From NCBI GenBank assembly GCA_030627235.1, contig DAOUSL010000008.1:1-46994 (forward strand): 46,994 nucleotides of DNA, written 5' to 3'. The notes beneath the pieces are model-generated. The model saw only the letters and a list, made by a program, of their open reading frames with translations, was not told where the DNA came from and searched no databases. The stretch is from Thioploca sp. (lineage in GTDB: Bacteria > Pseudomonadota > Gammaproteobacteria > Beggiatoales > Beggiatoaceae). Made by a program: the position numbers and the translations under genes. Of the stretch, positions 16,471 through 25,028 are shown piece by piece. The number at the start of each line of letters is the position of its first letter. The first letter of the stretch is position 1.

Positions 16471-16916
16471 TCTTCAATATCTCTTTTCATACACATAATA
16501 TCCGCACTGGCCACTATTTTATCATCAACTTTAGTTGTGCCAGTATATTTCCAAATTCCACGCACTACTCGAGTTAATTTAACCTCAATCAATAATTGGT
16601 CACCGGGTTCAACTGGTTTCTTAAAACGAGCTTTATCTACGCCTACTAAATAATATAATGAATTACCTTCTGGTTGTAATTCTGCGGTTTTAAAAGATAA
16701 TATACCAGTAGCTTGAGCCATTGCTTCAACTAATAAAACTCCGGGCATAACTGGTCGATGAGGAAAATGGCCTTGAAAAAATGGTTCATTAAAGGTAACG
16801 TTTTTAATAGCTATCAAGTATTCACCAACTTCATAATCAAGAACCCGATCTATCAATAAAAATGGGTAACGATGATGTAAATGTTTAAAAACTTGATGGA
16901 TATCCATACTATTCAT
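16467..16916 (-). CDS. fabZ: 3-hydroxyacyl-ACP dehydratase
   Basis: A hot-dog-fold enzyme of type II fatty acid synthesis that dehydrates 3-hydroxyacyl-ACP. It competes with LpxA for the same acyl-ACP substrates. It has 149 residues, with [12 protein letters not shown], the catalytic H50 in [14 protein letters not shown] and E64 in [11 protein letters not shown]. It begins three bases after the lpxD stop and overlaps lpxA by four. A second in-frame ATG three codons in is an alternative start. Confidence 0.97.
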   Translation of the reverse strand: MNSMDIHQVFKHLHHRYPFLLIDRVLDYEVGEYLIAIKNVTFNEPFFQGHFPHRPVMPGVLLVEAMAQATGILSFKTAELQPEGNSLYYLVGVDKARFKKPVEPGDQLLIEVKLTRVVRGIWKYTGTTKVDDKIVASADIMCMKRDIED

Positions 16917-16919
16917 AAA

Positions 16920-17924
16920 TTATTTTCCAAGTTCTTTTAAGCGTTGAGCCATTTCATTAAGTTGTTTAAATCTAAGGTAATTTCTATGCCAATGTTGATT
17001 AGTTTCAATTGGTGTTCCCGAAGAATAAACTCCTGAATTTTTGATTGATCTAAGAACTATCGAACCACCAGTAACACAAACATTATCAACTATTTCCAGA
17101 TGACCAGAAATACCAACTCCTCCACCAATTAAACAATTTTTACCTATTTTAGTGCTACCAGCAATTCCGACACAGCCAGCGATAGCAGTATTTTCCCCGA
17201 TTTGGACATTATGAGCTATTTGAATTAAATTGTCCAGTCTAGCTCCATTAGCTATTATGGTATCCTCCAATGCACCTTTATCCACTGTAGTATTAGAACC
17301 AATTTCTACATCATCACCAATTACAACTCCACCAAGTTGCGGAACTTTGACCCATTTACCATTATCATTGGCGTTGCCAAATCCATCTGAACCAATAACA
17401 GCTCCTGGATGAATTATAGTTCGTTGCCCAATTTTAGTTCCTGAACATAAAGTTACATTAGCTTTTAGTTGGCAATTATCACCAATTTCAACCTCAGATT
17501 CGATGACGCAACCAGAATTAATTTCAACTCCTTTTCCAATTTTAGCCCCAGCTTCAATTACAACTTGTGGACCTATATATACGCTATTATCTAAAATTGC
17601 ATCTGGACTAATATAAGCACTAGGATGGATTCCGGGAGGCTTAGGAATTATGGGATTAAATAGAGCGGCAGCTTTGGCGTAACCTAAATAAGGATTATCC
17701 ATAACTAACTTAGCCATTTTACAAAATTCTCTATCTTTTTCTGTTAAAATTACAGCCGCAGCTTGGGTTTTGCTGAGTTCATTGCGGTATTTACTGCTAG
17801 AAAAGAAGCTAATTTGTTGTTGGTTAGCTTTATTTAATGGTGCAATTCCAGTAATTATTGCTGAATCCGAAGCTATTAATTCTGCTCCGATTTTAGTTGC
17901 TAGTTCTGTTAGGGTTATTTGCAT
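16920..17924 (-). CDS. lpxD: UDP-3-O-(3-hydroxyacyl)glucosamine N-acyltransferase
   Basis: LpxD adds the second 3-hydroxyacyl chain, to the amine of UDP-3-O-acyl-GlcN, in lipid A synthesis. The 334 residues have the usual N-terminal uridine-binding domain ([22 protein letters not shown]), a left-handed beta-helix from about 98, and H238 in [13 protein letters not shown], equivalent to catalytic His239 of E. coli. Most gammaproteobacteria have bamA-skp upstream; here the upstream gene is a DUF4435 protein whose stop codon directly abuts the lpxD ATG. The lpxD start therefore relies on initiation at the end of that gene or on a promoter inside it. Confidence 0.96.
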   Translation of the reverse strand: MQITLTELATKIGAELIASDSAIITGIAPLNKANQQQISFFSSSKYRNELSKTQAAAVILTEKDREFCKMAKLVMDNPYLGYAKAAALFNPIIPKPPGIHPSAYISPDAILDNSVYIGPQVVIEAGAKIGKGVEINSGCVIESEVEIGDNCQLKANVTLCSGTKIGQRTIIHPGAVIGSDGFGNANDNGKWVKVPQLGGVVIGDDVEIGSNTTVDKGALEDTIIANGARLDNLIQIAHNVQIGENTAIAGCVGIAGSTKIGKNCLIGGGVGISGHLEIVDNVCVTGGSIVLRSIKNSGVYSSGTPIETNQHWHRNYLRFKQLNEMAQRLKELGK

Positions 17925-18929
17925 TTATTCAAGCTCTTTGAGTTTAATATATTGTGTTATATCACGTTCAATATATTTAAGCGTTGGACAACAATTAAAT
18001 GCTAGACAATCAAGGTGGTTATTATCTAAAAGAGTTTTCCAATCAGTATTTTTTACTTTATTATTGTATTCTTTTAATTTTGTTTCATCATTATTTTTAT
18101 ACCAATCTCTAGTGTCTTTACAATAAGTTTTAATCAATTTTTGCATAATAATAGTTATTACAGAATTATATAGTAAATGCCCCCTAATGTACCAAAATAT
18201 TTCTGAGTTGGATATGTTCTTTAATTTAAGATTCTGTTCAATATCATTGATTTTTATTTCTGGATATTTTTCTTCTAATTCTGCTAATAAAATTGTTACA
18301 TTATTTTTAATGAATTCAATACAAGATATATAATCATCTGATATATTTTTTACTTGTGATGATTGTAACCCTAATTTTTCATTTAAATTCTTGTTTGTTA
18401 GCAGAGATTCAGTTTCAATTGATTCTAATCTTGATTCAATATCATTTAATTTCTTTTTTTCAAAATATAATATATATAGAAAAAGAGGATAAATACATTT
18501 TGAATATTCAGTTAAAAAAATATCAAACGGGAAAATTTTTATTTTATCATATGGTCTGGATGATTTTTGTATTATGGATAGTAATCCTTGAGGTGATAAT
18601 TTATAATTTTCAATTGAATTAACATAGGTATGAAATACAAATTTATTAGAAAGTTTTTTATTATCAATTAAATAATCATAATCGCTATCAACACATAAGA
18701 TTAAGCTTTTCCCAGCATTTATTAGATTTTGCTTATTTAACACATATTTTTTTCCAGTTTTTTGTTCTCTAGAATATGAAGAAAATAAAATTTGTAAAGA
18801 AGGTGCGTACTTTCTAAATATATCTCTCCAAAAATCTTCATCATCAATTCCTTCAACATAGGCTGTTACATCTTTATTAAGAATAATATTAAATGCTTCC
18901 CAATAATCAGAGTCTAAATTTTCTTCCAT
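17925..18929 (-). CDS. DUF4435 TOPRIM protein, AriB-like (putative PARIS effector)
   Basis: 334 residues. The N-terminal part shows a TOPRIM-like pattern: VTAYVEGIDDEDFW with E26, KSLILCVDSDYDYLI with D81, D83 and D85, and FHTYVNSIENYKL with the SIENY motif typical of DUF4435. The rest is helical and Lys/Asn-rich. In PARIS systems the DUF4435 protein (AriB) is a TOPRIM nuclease held inactive by its ATPase partner AriA and released on sensing a phage anti-restriction trigger, then attacking tRNA. Here a P-loop ATPase gene lies three bases upstream, matching the AriA-AriB order. Downstream it abuts lpxD with no gap. The PARIS assignment is inferred from domains and order; other ATPase/TOPRIM pairs (OLD-like) are alternatives. 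Confidence 0.7.
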   Translation of the reverse strand: MEENLDSDYWEAFNIILNKDVTAYVEGIDDEDFWRDIFRKYAPSLQILFSSYSREQKTGKKYVLNKQNLINAGKSLILCVDSDYDYLIDNKKLSNKFVFHTYVNSIENYKLSPQGLLSIIQKSSRPYDKIKIFPFDIFLTEYSKCIYPLFLYILYFEKKKLNDIESRLESIETESLLTNKNLNEKLGLQSSQVKNISDDYISCIEFIKNNVTILLAELEEKYPEIKINDIEQNLKLKNISNSEIFWYIRGHLLYNSVITIIMQKLIKTYCKDTRDWYKNNDETKLKEYNNKVKNTDWKTLLDNNHLDCLAFNCCPTLKYIERDITQYIKLKELE

Positions 18930-18932
18930 ACT

Positions 18933-20027
18933 TTATTCCGTTATAATATCTTCCATTTTAGTTATTTTATCTTTCCATCCTTTAGTAAAAACTCCTGGAG
19001 AATGGGTAACAATGATAAGTTGGCAATTGGGGTTAAGATTTTGAATTATATCTATAAGGTCTAATTGCCAAGATAAATGGAGAGAAATTTCAGGTTCGTC
19101 CATGAGTATAATACATGGTTTATTTTCCTGAAGTATTACTGTTAATAAAATAATAAGTAACTGTTTTTCTCCTGATGATAGATGATATGGAGTTACATAT
19201 TTTTCATTTTTCTTAAAAATAAGAGAATTCTCTTTATCAAATTCCAATTTTTTTCCAGAATTAGAAAATAAAAAATCAATTTGCTTTATAAATTCATGTT
19301 TTTGCTTGTATATATCGGTTATTTTTTTCTCTTTCTTTACAATTAAAGTTCTAAGCTCATTTAAGTCTTCTTTTTTAGCAGTATCTTTCGATGAAAGTTC
19401 TTTTATTTTTTCATCCAAAACAGCAGTTTCATCTTTTTCTAAGTTTCTTAATTTAAGTTGATAGCCTTTAAAATCATCTATTAATTGTGCAAGAACAATA
19501 TCAAGCTCTGTTCTGATACTTGAACTTTGTTTGTTTTGTGTTTGTTTTAAGTCACTCAATGATAATTCAAATGTACTAATTTTGGAAAAATTTATAACTT
19601 TGGAAAAATTAGAACCATTCATATCTTCTTTTTCAGAAATCATATTTGTATTCATATTAAAACCACTAATAAATTTACTATCTTTTATATCTGATAAAAT
19701 AAATTTCTGTATTAAATCAAAATGTTCTTCTTGTGTATTTTTATTTTCTTTAAGTATTTTTGTAAAAGCAGATGAATCATTGGTTTTATTGACGGTTATA
19801 TATTTATCTAGGTTGAATGATAATTTAATAGATACAAATTCACTATCGTTAAAATTTAACGTTCCTATTATAGTTGCCTCTAACAAATTCAATAATGTGG
19901 TTTTCCCAGTCCCATTTTTCCCAATTAAAATATTAACTTTAGGATCAAGCTCCCAATTAATATTGGTTTCATCCCATAATTTTTCTACTTTTATGGAAAC
20001 AATATGAGTAATGTTTTTATCTACCAT
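18933..20027 (-). CDS. ABC/SMC-type AAA ATPase, AriA-like (putative PARIS sensor)
   Basis: 364 residues of a compact RecF/SMC-type ATPase. Walker A is GKNGTGKTT (36-44); the centre (about 170-255) is a Lys/Glu-rich probable coiled coil; signature LSSGEKQ is at 283-289; Walker B ILMDEPE has D310 and E311; the switch His is H342 in VTHSP. It lacks a fused TOPRIM domain, which is supplied by the DUF4435 gene three bases downstream. That is the AriA/AriB arrangement of the PARIS anti-phage system. GGAAT seven bases before the ATG is a weak SD; the same pattern precedes the partner gene. A truncated ATPase N-terminus overlaps its start. Residues between the Walker motifs are too divergent for me to be certain of the subfamily. 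Confidence 0.7.
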   Translation of the reverse strand: MVDKNITHIVSIKVEKLWDETNINWELDPKVNILIGKNGTGKTTLLNLLEATIIGTLNFNDSEFVSIKLSFNLDKYITVNKTNDSSAFTKILKENKNTQEEHFDLIQKFILSDIKDSKFISGFNMNTNMISEKEDMNGSNFSKVINFSKISTFELSLSDLKQTQNKQSSSIRTELDIVLAQLIDDFKGYQLKLRNLEKDETAVLDEKIKELSSKDTAKKEDLNELRTLIVKKEKKITDIYKQKHEFIKQIDFLFSNSGKKLEFDKENSLIFKKNEKYVTPYHLSSGEKQLLIILLTVILQENKPCIILMDEPEISLHLSWQLDLIDIIQNLNPNCQLIIVTHSPGVFTKGWKDKITKMEDIITE

Positions 20028-20124
20028 TTTGATATTCCGAAATTATCATAAAGTTCTGCTCAAACTGTAAATCCACATTCTCCAAAACCCGAAATTTTTC
20101 TATTTGTGCTCTTTTTAAAAACAT
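20017..20124 (-). pseudogene. Remnant N-terminus of a second ATPase, or leader peptide
   Basis: A 35-codon frame beginning MFLKRAQIEKFRVLENVDLQ and ending at a TAA that overlaps the AriA-like start by 11 bases, in another frame. The sequence closely resembles the first beta strands of RecF/SMC/AAA_15 ATPases, which normally run on into Walker A; here it stops before it. It is most simply the stump of an older ATPase gene. A translated leader coupled to the downstream ATPase is the alternative. Confidence 0.45.
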
Positions 20125-20202
20125 ATTAATATCTCGCTAACTTTTTGATAAAGAATTATACAACTATTTTATTGGTAAAGTAAAATTTTTAATTTAACAA
20201 AA

Positions 20203-21549
20203 TCAATATGGTAAACTAATCACAGCTTCTAAACCACCTTCAGTTCTATTTCGTAAAATTACATCACCACCATGAGCTCTAGCAATATTTCTTGCAATAC
20301 TCAATCCTAAGCCAGTTCCACCAGTCTCACGATTTCTAGATTTTTCTAAACGAAAAAATGGCTCAAATACAGTGTCTAACGCTATTTCAGGGATTCCTTG
20401 ACCTCGGTCAGCGATAATTATATATAACTGTTCATCTTCTGTTATTAAACTAATTGTTATCTGTTCAGCATACTTATAAGCATTATCAAGCAAATTTACT
20501 AAACAACGTTTAAGAGATTGTGGATTGGATGGATAAGGCGGTGGAGAATAATCGGTTGTAATTGTCAATGGTAAGCCCATTTCCTCATAATCAGCTTGTA
20601 AACTTTCTACCAAAGCTAATATATCTAAAGGTTGAGAAGTTTCCACAGTATTTAATCCTCGCATAAAATCTAGAGTCGCATCTATCATAGTTTTCATCTC
20701 ATCTAAATCTCTGATAAAAGGTTTTTTTTCATCATCAAACTGTTCTATGCGTAATCTTAATCTAGTAATAGGAGTTTTTAAGTCATGAGAAATTGCAATC
20801 ATAACTCGAGTTCGATCTTCCAAATAACGAGTTAATCTAATTTGCATTTGATTAAAAGCTCGAATAGCTCGGCGTAATTCAATTGGGCAATTTTCTGACA
20901 GAGGTGGATGATGAATATTGCGACCTAAATGTTCGGCAGCTTCGGTTAAAAAAGCTAAAGGTCGAGTTACCCAATGGACAGCTAATAAAGATAAGGCTAG
21001 TACAATACCTAGCAATACAACTAAAGATAATATTAGTCGCCAAGGAGTAGCCATATCTTCTCTTATTGGATGAGTGTGTTCAAAGGTTACCCAATTACCA
21101 TCTTTTAACTGAATATTGGCATAAAATGGCTTATGCAAATTAATTTCTAAACCCATGGATTTTAATAAATTATTAGCGGAGTAAATATTTTTTTCTACCA
21201 TACATAAAGAACGTTTACCTATTTTAAAATGTAAATAAGTAACTATATATTCAAGGTTGGGAGTATAATTACCAGGTATACAATCAGGAGAAGGTTCTGC
21301 TTGCCATGATACTTTTAAATGTAGAGTATTTAATATTACCAATAATTCATTACGTTTCTTGGCAGGCAAGGAATCTAACATCCGCATGGCTTCAACCATA
21401 TGTAAAGTTAAATGTTTTTCTTGTAATTTAGCTATTTGCCAATGCCGATCTTTGAATAAGATAAGGGTACTTAATATCTGGGCTAAGACCAAACCTACCA
21501 ATAATACTAAAACTAATCTTCCAAATAAAGATGATGGTAAAATTTTCAT
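20203..21549 (-). CDS. EnvZ-type sensor histidine kinase
   Basis: A 448-residue inner-membrane kinase. TM1 is at about 9-31, a periplasmic sensor domain at 32-168, and TM2 at about 171-193. HAMP follows (TRPLAFLTEAAEHLGR), then HisKA with phosphoacceptor H255 in AISHDLKTPITR, and an HATPase domain with NLLDNAYKYA, DRGQGIP and GGTGLGLSIA. The TRPL, SHDLKTPITRLRLR and DLDEM features match the EnvZ group. Its ATG overlaps the stop of the response regulator gene (ATGA), so the two are one operon. The signal is unknown; the periplasmic part contains Cys90 and Cys116, which could form a disulfide. Confidence 0.93.
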   Translation of the reverse strand: MKILPSSLFGRLVLVLLVGLVLAQILSTLILFKDRHWQIAKLQEKHLTLHMVEAMRMLDSLPAKKRNELLVILNTLHLKVSWQAEPSPDCIPGNYTPNLEYIVTYLHFKIGKRSLCMVEKNIYSANNLLKSMGLEINLHKPFYANIQLKDGNWVTFEHTHPIREDMATPWRLILSLVVLLGIVLALSLLAVHWVTRPLAFLTEAAEHLGRNIHHPPLSENCPIELRRAIRAFNQMQIRLTRYLEDRTRVMIAISHDLKTPITRLRLRIEQFDDEKKPFIRDLDEMKTMIDATLDFMRGLNTVETSQPLDILALVESLQADYEEMGLPLTITTDYSPPPYPSNPQSLKRCLVNLLDNAYKYAEQITISLITEDEQLYIIIADRGQGIPEIALDTVFEPFFRLEKSRNRETGGTGLGLSIARNIARAHGGDVILRNRTEGGLEAVISLPY

Positions 21550-22268
21550 GCTGATTTTACCTCTGTTGCTAATTTATAGCCAATACCACGAGAAGTTTGG
21601 ATAATTTCTGGTTGTTTAGCATTCTCACCTAAATGACGACGCAAACGTCCTACTAATACATCAACACTTCTATCAAAAGCTAATGCTTCTCTTCCTTGAC
21701 TTAATTCTAATAATTGATCTCGTGTCAATACTCTTTTAGGATGCTCTAAAAATACTCGTAATAAACGAAACTCTCCAGCACTCAGAGGAATGACTACCCC
21801 TTGTGGTGAAATTAGATGATTAGAAGTTAAGTTTAATGTCCAATCAGAAAACAATAATTTAGTTTTAGATTCTGTTTCATCATGGCCTGGTAAAGTACGA
21901 CTTCTACGTAAAATCACTTTAATTCTTACTAATAATTCTCGTGGATTAAATGGTTTTGGTAAATAATCGTCAGCTCCCATTTCTAATCCAATAATACGAT
22001 CAGTTTCTTCCCCAAAAGCACTTATTATAATTATAGGAATATTATGTCGAGCTCGTAGATTACGACATATTTCTAAGCCGTCTTCACCAGGTAACATTAA
22101 ATCTAGTATTACTATATCTACTTTTTTCTCATCAATAATTTTCCATAAGCCTTTACCATTATTAACAGATGTTACTCGAAAGTTATTTTTTTCTAAGTAG
22201 TTTTGCAATAAATTACGAATTTCTGAATCATCATCAACAATCAGAGCGTGATCAGGTAGTTTTGTCAT
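21546..22268 (-). CDS. OmpR-family response regulator
   Basis: A DNA-binding response regulator paired with the downstream kinase. I use the ATG at 22268 (240 residues, MTKLPDHALIVDDD); a longer frame begins at a TTG 63 bases upstream and adds a hydrophobic tail foreign to the family. The receiver has D56 in VILDLMLPGEDG, plus conserved K in YLPKPFNPREL. The C-terminal winged helix contains LSAGEFRLLRVFLEHPKRVLTRDQLL and RSVDVLVGRLRRHLG, typical of OmpR. The divergent small gene at 22460 and the intervening GTTTACA-like sites suggest a local target. Confidence 0.93.
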   Translation of the reverse strand: MTKLPDHALIVDDDSEIRNLLQNYLEKNNFRVTSVNNGKGLWKIIDEKKVDIVILDLMLPGEDGLEICRNLRARHNIPIIIISAFGEETDRIIGLEMGADDYLPKPFNPRELLVRIKVILRRSRTLPGHDETESKTKLLFSDWTLNLTSNHLISPQGVVIPLSAGEFRLLRVFLEHPKRVLTRDQLLELSQGREALAFDRSVDVLVGRLRRHLGENAKQPEIIQTSRGIGYKLATEVKSA

Positions 22269-22288
22269 AAATAATATAAATTGTAAAT

Positions 22289-22360
22289 GAATGTAAACAA
22301 ATCCTGTTTTAGACACATTTGTTAACAACAAAGTGTTTTCTAGACATAAACAGTTTACAA
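22289..22360. promoter_or_regulatory. Candidate response-regulator sites
   Basis: In the divergent promoter region, TGTAAAC (22292-22298) and GTTTACA (22353-22359) form a wide inverted pair, with the palindrome TTGTTAACAA (22319-22328) between them. The spacing is not that of known OmpR boxes. They are reported as candidates because they sit between the regulator gene and a divergently transcribed gene. Confidence 0.3.
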
Positions 22361-22459
22361 AGTAATGTTTTAATGAAATTAAGAATATACTAATATACTA
22401 ATATTGTTAATAACTGAATAGTATAACATTGAATTATTTTAATAAAAGGAAAATTTATT

Positions 22460-22612
22460 ATGAAACATGTAATCGTATTTTTAGGTGTAGTTGGTATGTG
22501 TTTAGCAATATTTGCTTGGGTAGAAAACGATAAAATTGAACAAATCGCTGCTCATAAGAAAGCACAACAAAATATGACTGTTCAGGTTGGAGAACTTTCT
22601 GAAATTAAATAG
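22460..22612 (+). CDS. Small single-pass membrane or exported peptide
   Basis: A 50-residue protein. The start has a good ribosome site (AAAAGGA ten bases before the ATG). The N-terminus KHVIVFLGVVGMCLAIFAWV is one hydrophobic segment with no charge after K2, and the rest is a polar, Gln/Glu/Lys-rich tail (NDKIEQIAAHKKAQQNMTVQ). That fits a single membrane anchor with a periplasmic or cytoplasmic tail. It matches no family I know. It is divergent from the EnvZ/OmpR-type pair, 191 bases from the regulator start, and is followed by a strong hairpin, so it seems to be a monocistronic unit possibly controlled by that system. Confidence 0.65.
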   Translation: MKHVIVFLGVVGMCLAIFAWVENDKIEQIAAHKKAQQNMTVQVGELSEIK

Positions 22613-22732
22613 AACTAATCGTTTTGATAGATATCTTTTAAAGAGGATTAATTATGTCAATAATAGCTTTTACATATAAACTCGTAAAGGTCGAAAATAA
22701 GTTATTACCAAATCATGTGTTTTAATTCAATC

Positions 22733-22762
22733 ATATAGGTAAGGAATAATCCCTACCTATAT
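22733..22762 (+). terminator. Strong hairpin after the small membrane gene
   Basis: ATATAGGTAAGGA pairs with TCCCTACCTATAT at 12 of 13 positions around the loop ATAA. It lies 120 bases downstream of the small gene. There is no good T-run, so a repeat hairpin is an alternative to a terminator. Confidence 0.5.
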
Positions 22763-22781
22763 CGTATTTAACCGCTGCGCT

Positions 22782-22979
22782 AAACCAATTCCACAATTTG
22801 CAATTTTACTCCAAAAAATCCCATTTCATGTAAAATTTTAGCAAAACTTTCTAATTTAAATCATTTTACTAGCAAATCTTTCTAAAAAAAAAATCAGCGT
22901 CTTCCTTAACATTTACTTCGATATTCTGTCGTTGTGAAAATATTAATTCATATGTTTCAGAACCAAACAAATTATCCAT
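22782..22979 (-). pseudogene. Probable decayed small gene with A10 run
   Basis: A frame starting at 22979 (MDNLFGSETYELIFSQRQNI) runs 36 codons and stops soon after a run of ten A on the plus strand. Removing one base from the run gives FFLERFASKMI before another stop, and a third-frame piece further on reads FKLESFAKILHEMGFFGVKL. This looks like one short protein broken by indels, or by a homopolymer reading error. I cannot name a family. The gap 22613-22988 otherwise holds only the hairpin at 22733. Confidence 0.35.
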
Positions 22980-22988
22980 GATTGTCTA

Positions 22989-24350
22989 TTACATTACCTG
23001 TAATGTTAAGTTCTTTCCAGTAGAAAAGTTAATAAAGTATACTATAGCAGATGCAAATAATTTAGCATTTTCATCGGTAAACTTAGACAAGATTATATCT
23101 TGAGTTCCATTTAATCTAAGTTTCCATGTGTTAATAAATTTAAGATTTTGCTCAGATACTAATTTAATTTCAAATATTTCATCAAAAGACAAACGCTGTG
23201 TAGTACCTGATATATTTTTCCAGTCAATTGATTTAGATAATAAATTTTTCCATATAATGGCTTGATCTGTCAATGCAATACCTCTAGAATTAGATAATAT
23301 ATATCCAGTATCAAAATAAAACTTGTAAAGCTCATCTTTATTACGAGATGATTCGAATAATTTTATATCAGCTTTTAAGTTACTACCAGCAAATTTAAAA
23401 CCTAAATTACGAAATAAATGAGTAGAAAGTACTATCTTAAAATTACGATAACTATCTGATTTATTTTCTGGATGAGAAAATATTTGAGTTACCAATTTAT
23501 TTAATAATTTATTATCTTCTTTTGATATTTCTAAATTACTACAATTAGATACAGATTTAGATAAACAAGCATCCAATAATTGTAATGATGTTATTGATGA
23601 TTGCTTTACGTTTTGATTATTACATAAAGTAATCCAGCCTGCTAAAATGGATTGTTCTTTTTCTGGGATAATCAATTTTATTGGTTCTGAACCAATTTGA
23701 TTAAAATTAATAAAATAGATTATCGCTTTAGCTAAAGTTGTGATAGCTTTTTCAGAAATTTTTGACAAACGAATATCATGATCATTATTAATTCGTAACT
23801 TCCAACCAGTTAAAGATAAACCTCGTTCATAAATTAAAGCAATACTGTTTATTTGGTCAAAAGATAATCGCTGGGGTTTGTTTGCAATATTTTTCCATAA
23901 AATAGCTTTGTTCGTTAAGGCAATACCACGTGAAAATGGTAATATACGTCCAGTATCATAGTAAAAATAATATTTTTCTTCTGCCTTGTATAATTTAGGA
24001 AATAATTTATTTTTGGGATGTTGAAAATAATCAGCAAATTTAAATTCTAAACCTTGTAAATAATAGTAGTTTTCAATTACACTTTGAAAATTACGATAGC
24101 TATCTTCAAATGTCGATACATCATCCAATACTAATACTTGTTCAATTATTTCATCTAAAGCTAATAAATCTTCTGACAATGGTTGTGGCTTAATTTTTGT
24201 CAAACAACTACCCATCAATTGTAATGCACTTCTATAATTACCTTGGTCTTTGAATGTTTGTAAGGTTCGTAAATCATTGCATAATACAGTAGCAGAAATA
24301 TTCATTGGTAACCATAACAAGATAAACCAATATTTATACAACTTATCCAT
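22989..24350 (-). CDS. Exported protein with full-length internal duplication
   Basis: 453 residues of unrecognised family. The N-terminus (LYKYWFILLWLPMNISATVLC) looks like a signal peptide, possibly with Cys24 as a disulfide or lipid site. The mature part is two copies of about 200 residues. Each begins with a Cys-bearing helical stretch (CNDLRTLQTF at 24; CNNQNVKQSS at 243), then DSYRNF (83, 299) and a domain with YYDTGRILPFSRGIALTNKA (from 130) or FYFDTGYILSNSRGIALTDQ (from 344), RLSFD(Q/E)I, W.LR.N and (I/V)YFINF. The second part of each unit, with its beta pattern and terminal helix, recalls bacterial PH-like domains; that is inference. It lies 47 bases downstream-strand from a c4-type cytochrome gene and may share its transcript. 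Confidence 0.75.
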   Translation of the reverse strand: MDKLYKYWFILLWLPMNISATVLCNDLRTLQTFKDQGNYRSALQLMGSCLTKIKPQPLSEDLLALDEIIEQVLVLDDVSTFEDSYRNFQSVIENYYYLQGLEFKFADYFQHPKNKLFPKLYKAEEKYYFYYDTGRILPFSRGIALTNKAILWKNIANKPQRLSFDQINSIALIYERGLSLTGWKLRINNDHDIRLSKISEKAITTLAKAIIYFINFNQIGSEPIKLIIPEKEQSILAGWITLCNNQNVKQSSITSLQLLDACLSKSVSNCSNLEISKEDNKLLNKLVTQIFSHPENKSDSYRNFKIVLSTHLFRNLGFKFAGSNLKADIKLFESSRNKDELYKFYFDTGYILSNSRGIALTDQAIIWKNLLSKSIDWKNISGTTQRLSFDEIFEIKLVSEQNLKFINTWKLRLNGTQDIILSKFTDENAKLFASAIVYFINFSTGKNLTLQVM

Positions 24351-24397
24351 AAAATTTTCCTATTTATAAAATGCTAACTGTTAATATTTTTAAACTA

Positions 24398-24982
24398 TTA
24401 TTTACAAGTATTAGATTTTTGAGCGGCAAAATAAGCGGCAATATTTTCAATATCAGTATCATCACTAAATAATAAAGCCATTTGAGACATTTGTGATTCT
24501 TGTCTACTACCGTTTTTATAAGCCTGCATAGCTTTGATCAAATATGTTTTATGTTGTCCAGCCAGTTTTGGGAAAAAAGGTAATGTGCTATTACCATCTG
24601 GTTCATGACATACTGCACAAGATTCAATTTTTCTTCTGCCTGCTTTTACTTGAGGAGTTTGAGGTTGTTGAATACAAATATCAGACTTTTGGGAAGCAAA
24701 ATGAGCAGCCAAATCTTCAATATCATTATCATCATTAAAATATTTTTTTGCTATCGTATACATTGTAGGCACATCTCTAACTTTATCTCGATAATCTTTC
24801 ATAATTTTAATAAGATATAATTCATGTTGCCCTGCTAACTTTGGATATATCGGAATTTTACTATTACCATCTATAGTATGACAACTAATACAATGAATTG
24901 CTTTAGTTTTACCAACTATAGGGTCTCCAGCGGCATAGACAGTATTCAATAACAATAAGCTTATTATAACAAAAATTTTCAT
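24398..24982 (-). CDS. Di-haem cytochrome c, c4-like
   Basis: A periplasmic electron carrier. I start it at the ATG at 24982 (194 residues, MKIFVIISLLLLNTVYAAG as signal peptide); a start seven codons earlier adds HGYPKH before the signal and sits in a hairpin. Two class I haem domains have CISCH and CAVCH, each followed by YPKLAGQHELYLI or FPKLAGQHKTYLI, and a distal Met lies in each half (MYTIAKKYF; MSQMALLF). The two halves are homologous, as is usual for c4. It follows another c4 gene by 46 bases; together they could pass electrons from the quinol pool to oxidases. Confidence 0.88.
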   Translation of the reverse strand: MKIFVIISLLLLNTVYAAGDPIVGKTKAIHCISCHTIDGNSKIPIYPKLAGQHELYLIKIMKDYRDKVRDVPTMYTIAKKYFNDDNDIEDLAAHFASQKSDICIQQPQTPQVKAGRRKIESCAVCHEPDGNSTLPFFPKLAGQHKTYLIKAMQAYKNGSRQESQMSQMALLFSDDTDIENIAAYFAAQKSNTCK

Positions 24983-24997
24983 ATGTTTTGGATAGCC

Positions 24998-25014
24998 GTG
25001 CATAAAATATGCAC
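24998..25014. promoter_or_regulatory. Hairpin between two cytochrome genes
   Basis: GTGCAT and ATGCAC pair around AAAAT in the 46-base gap between the cytochrome genes. It may stabilise or separate the two messages. Confidence 0.3.
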
Positions 25015-25028
25015 AGCATTATCTAACT

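Noticed and set aside
22269-22331. N-terminal extension of the response regulator from a TTG
   Set aside because: It adds 21 hydrophobic residues before the receiver domain, unlike the family; the ATG at 22268 fits the domain start.
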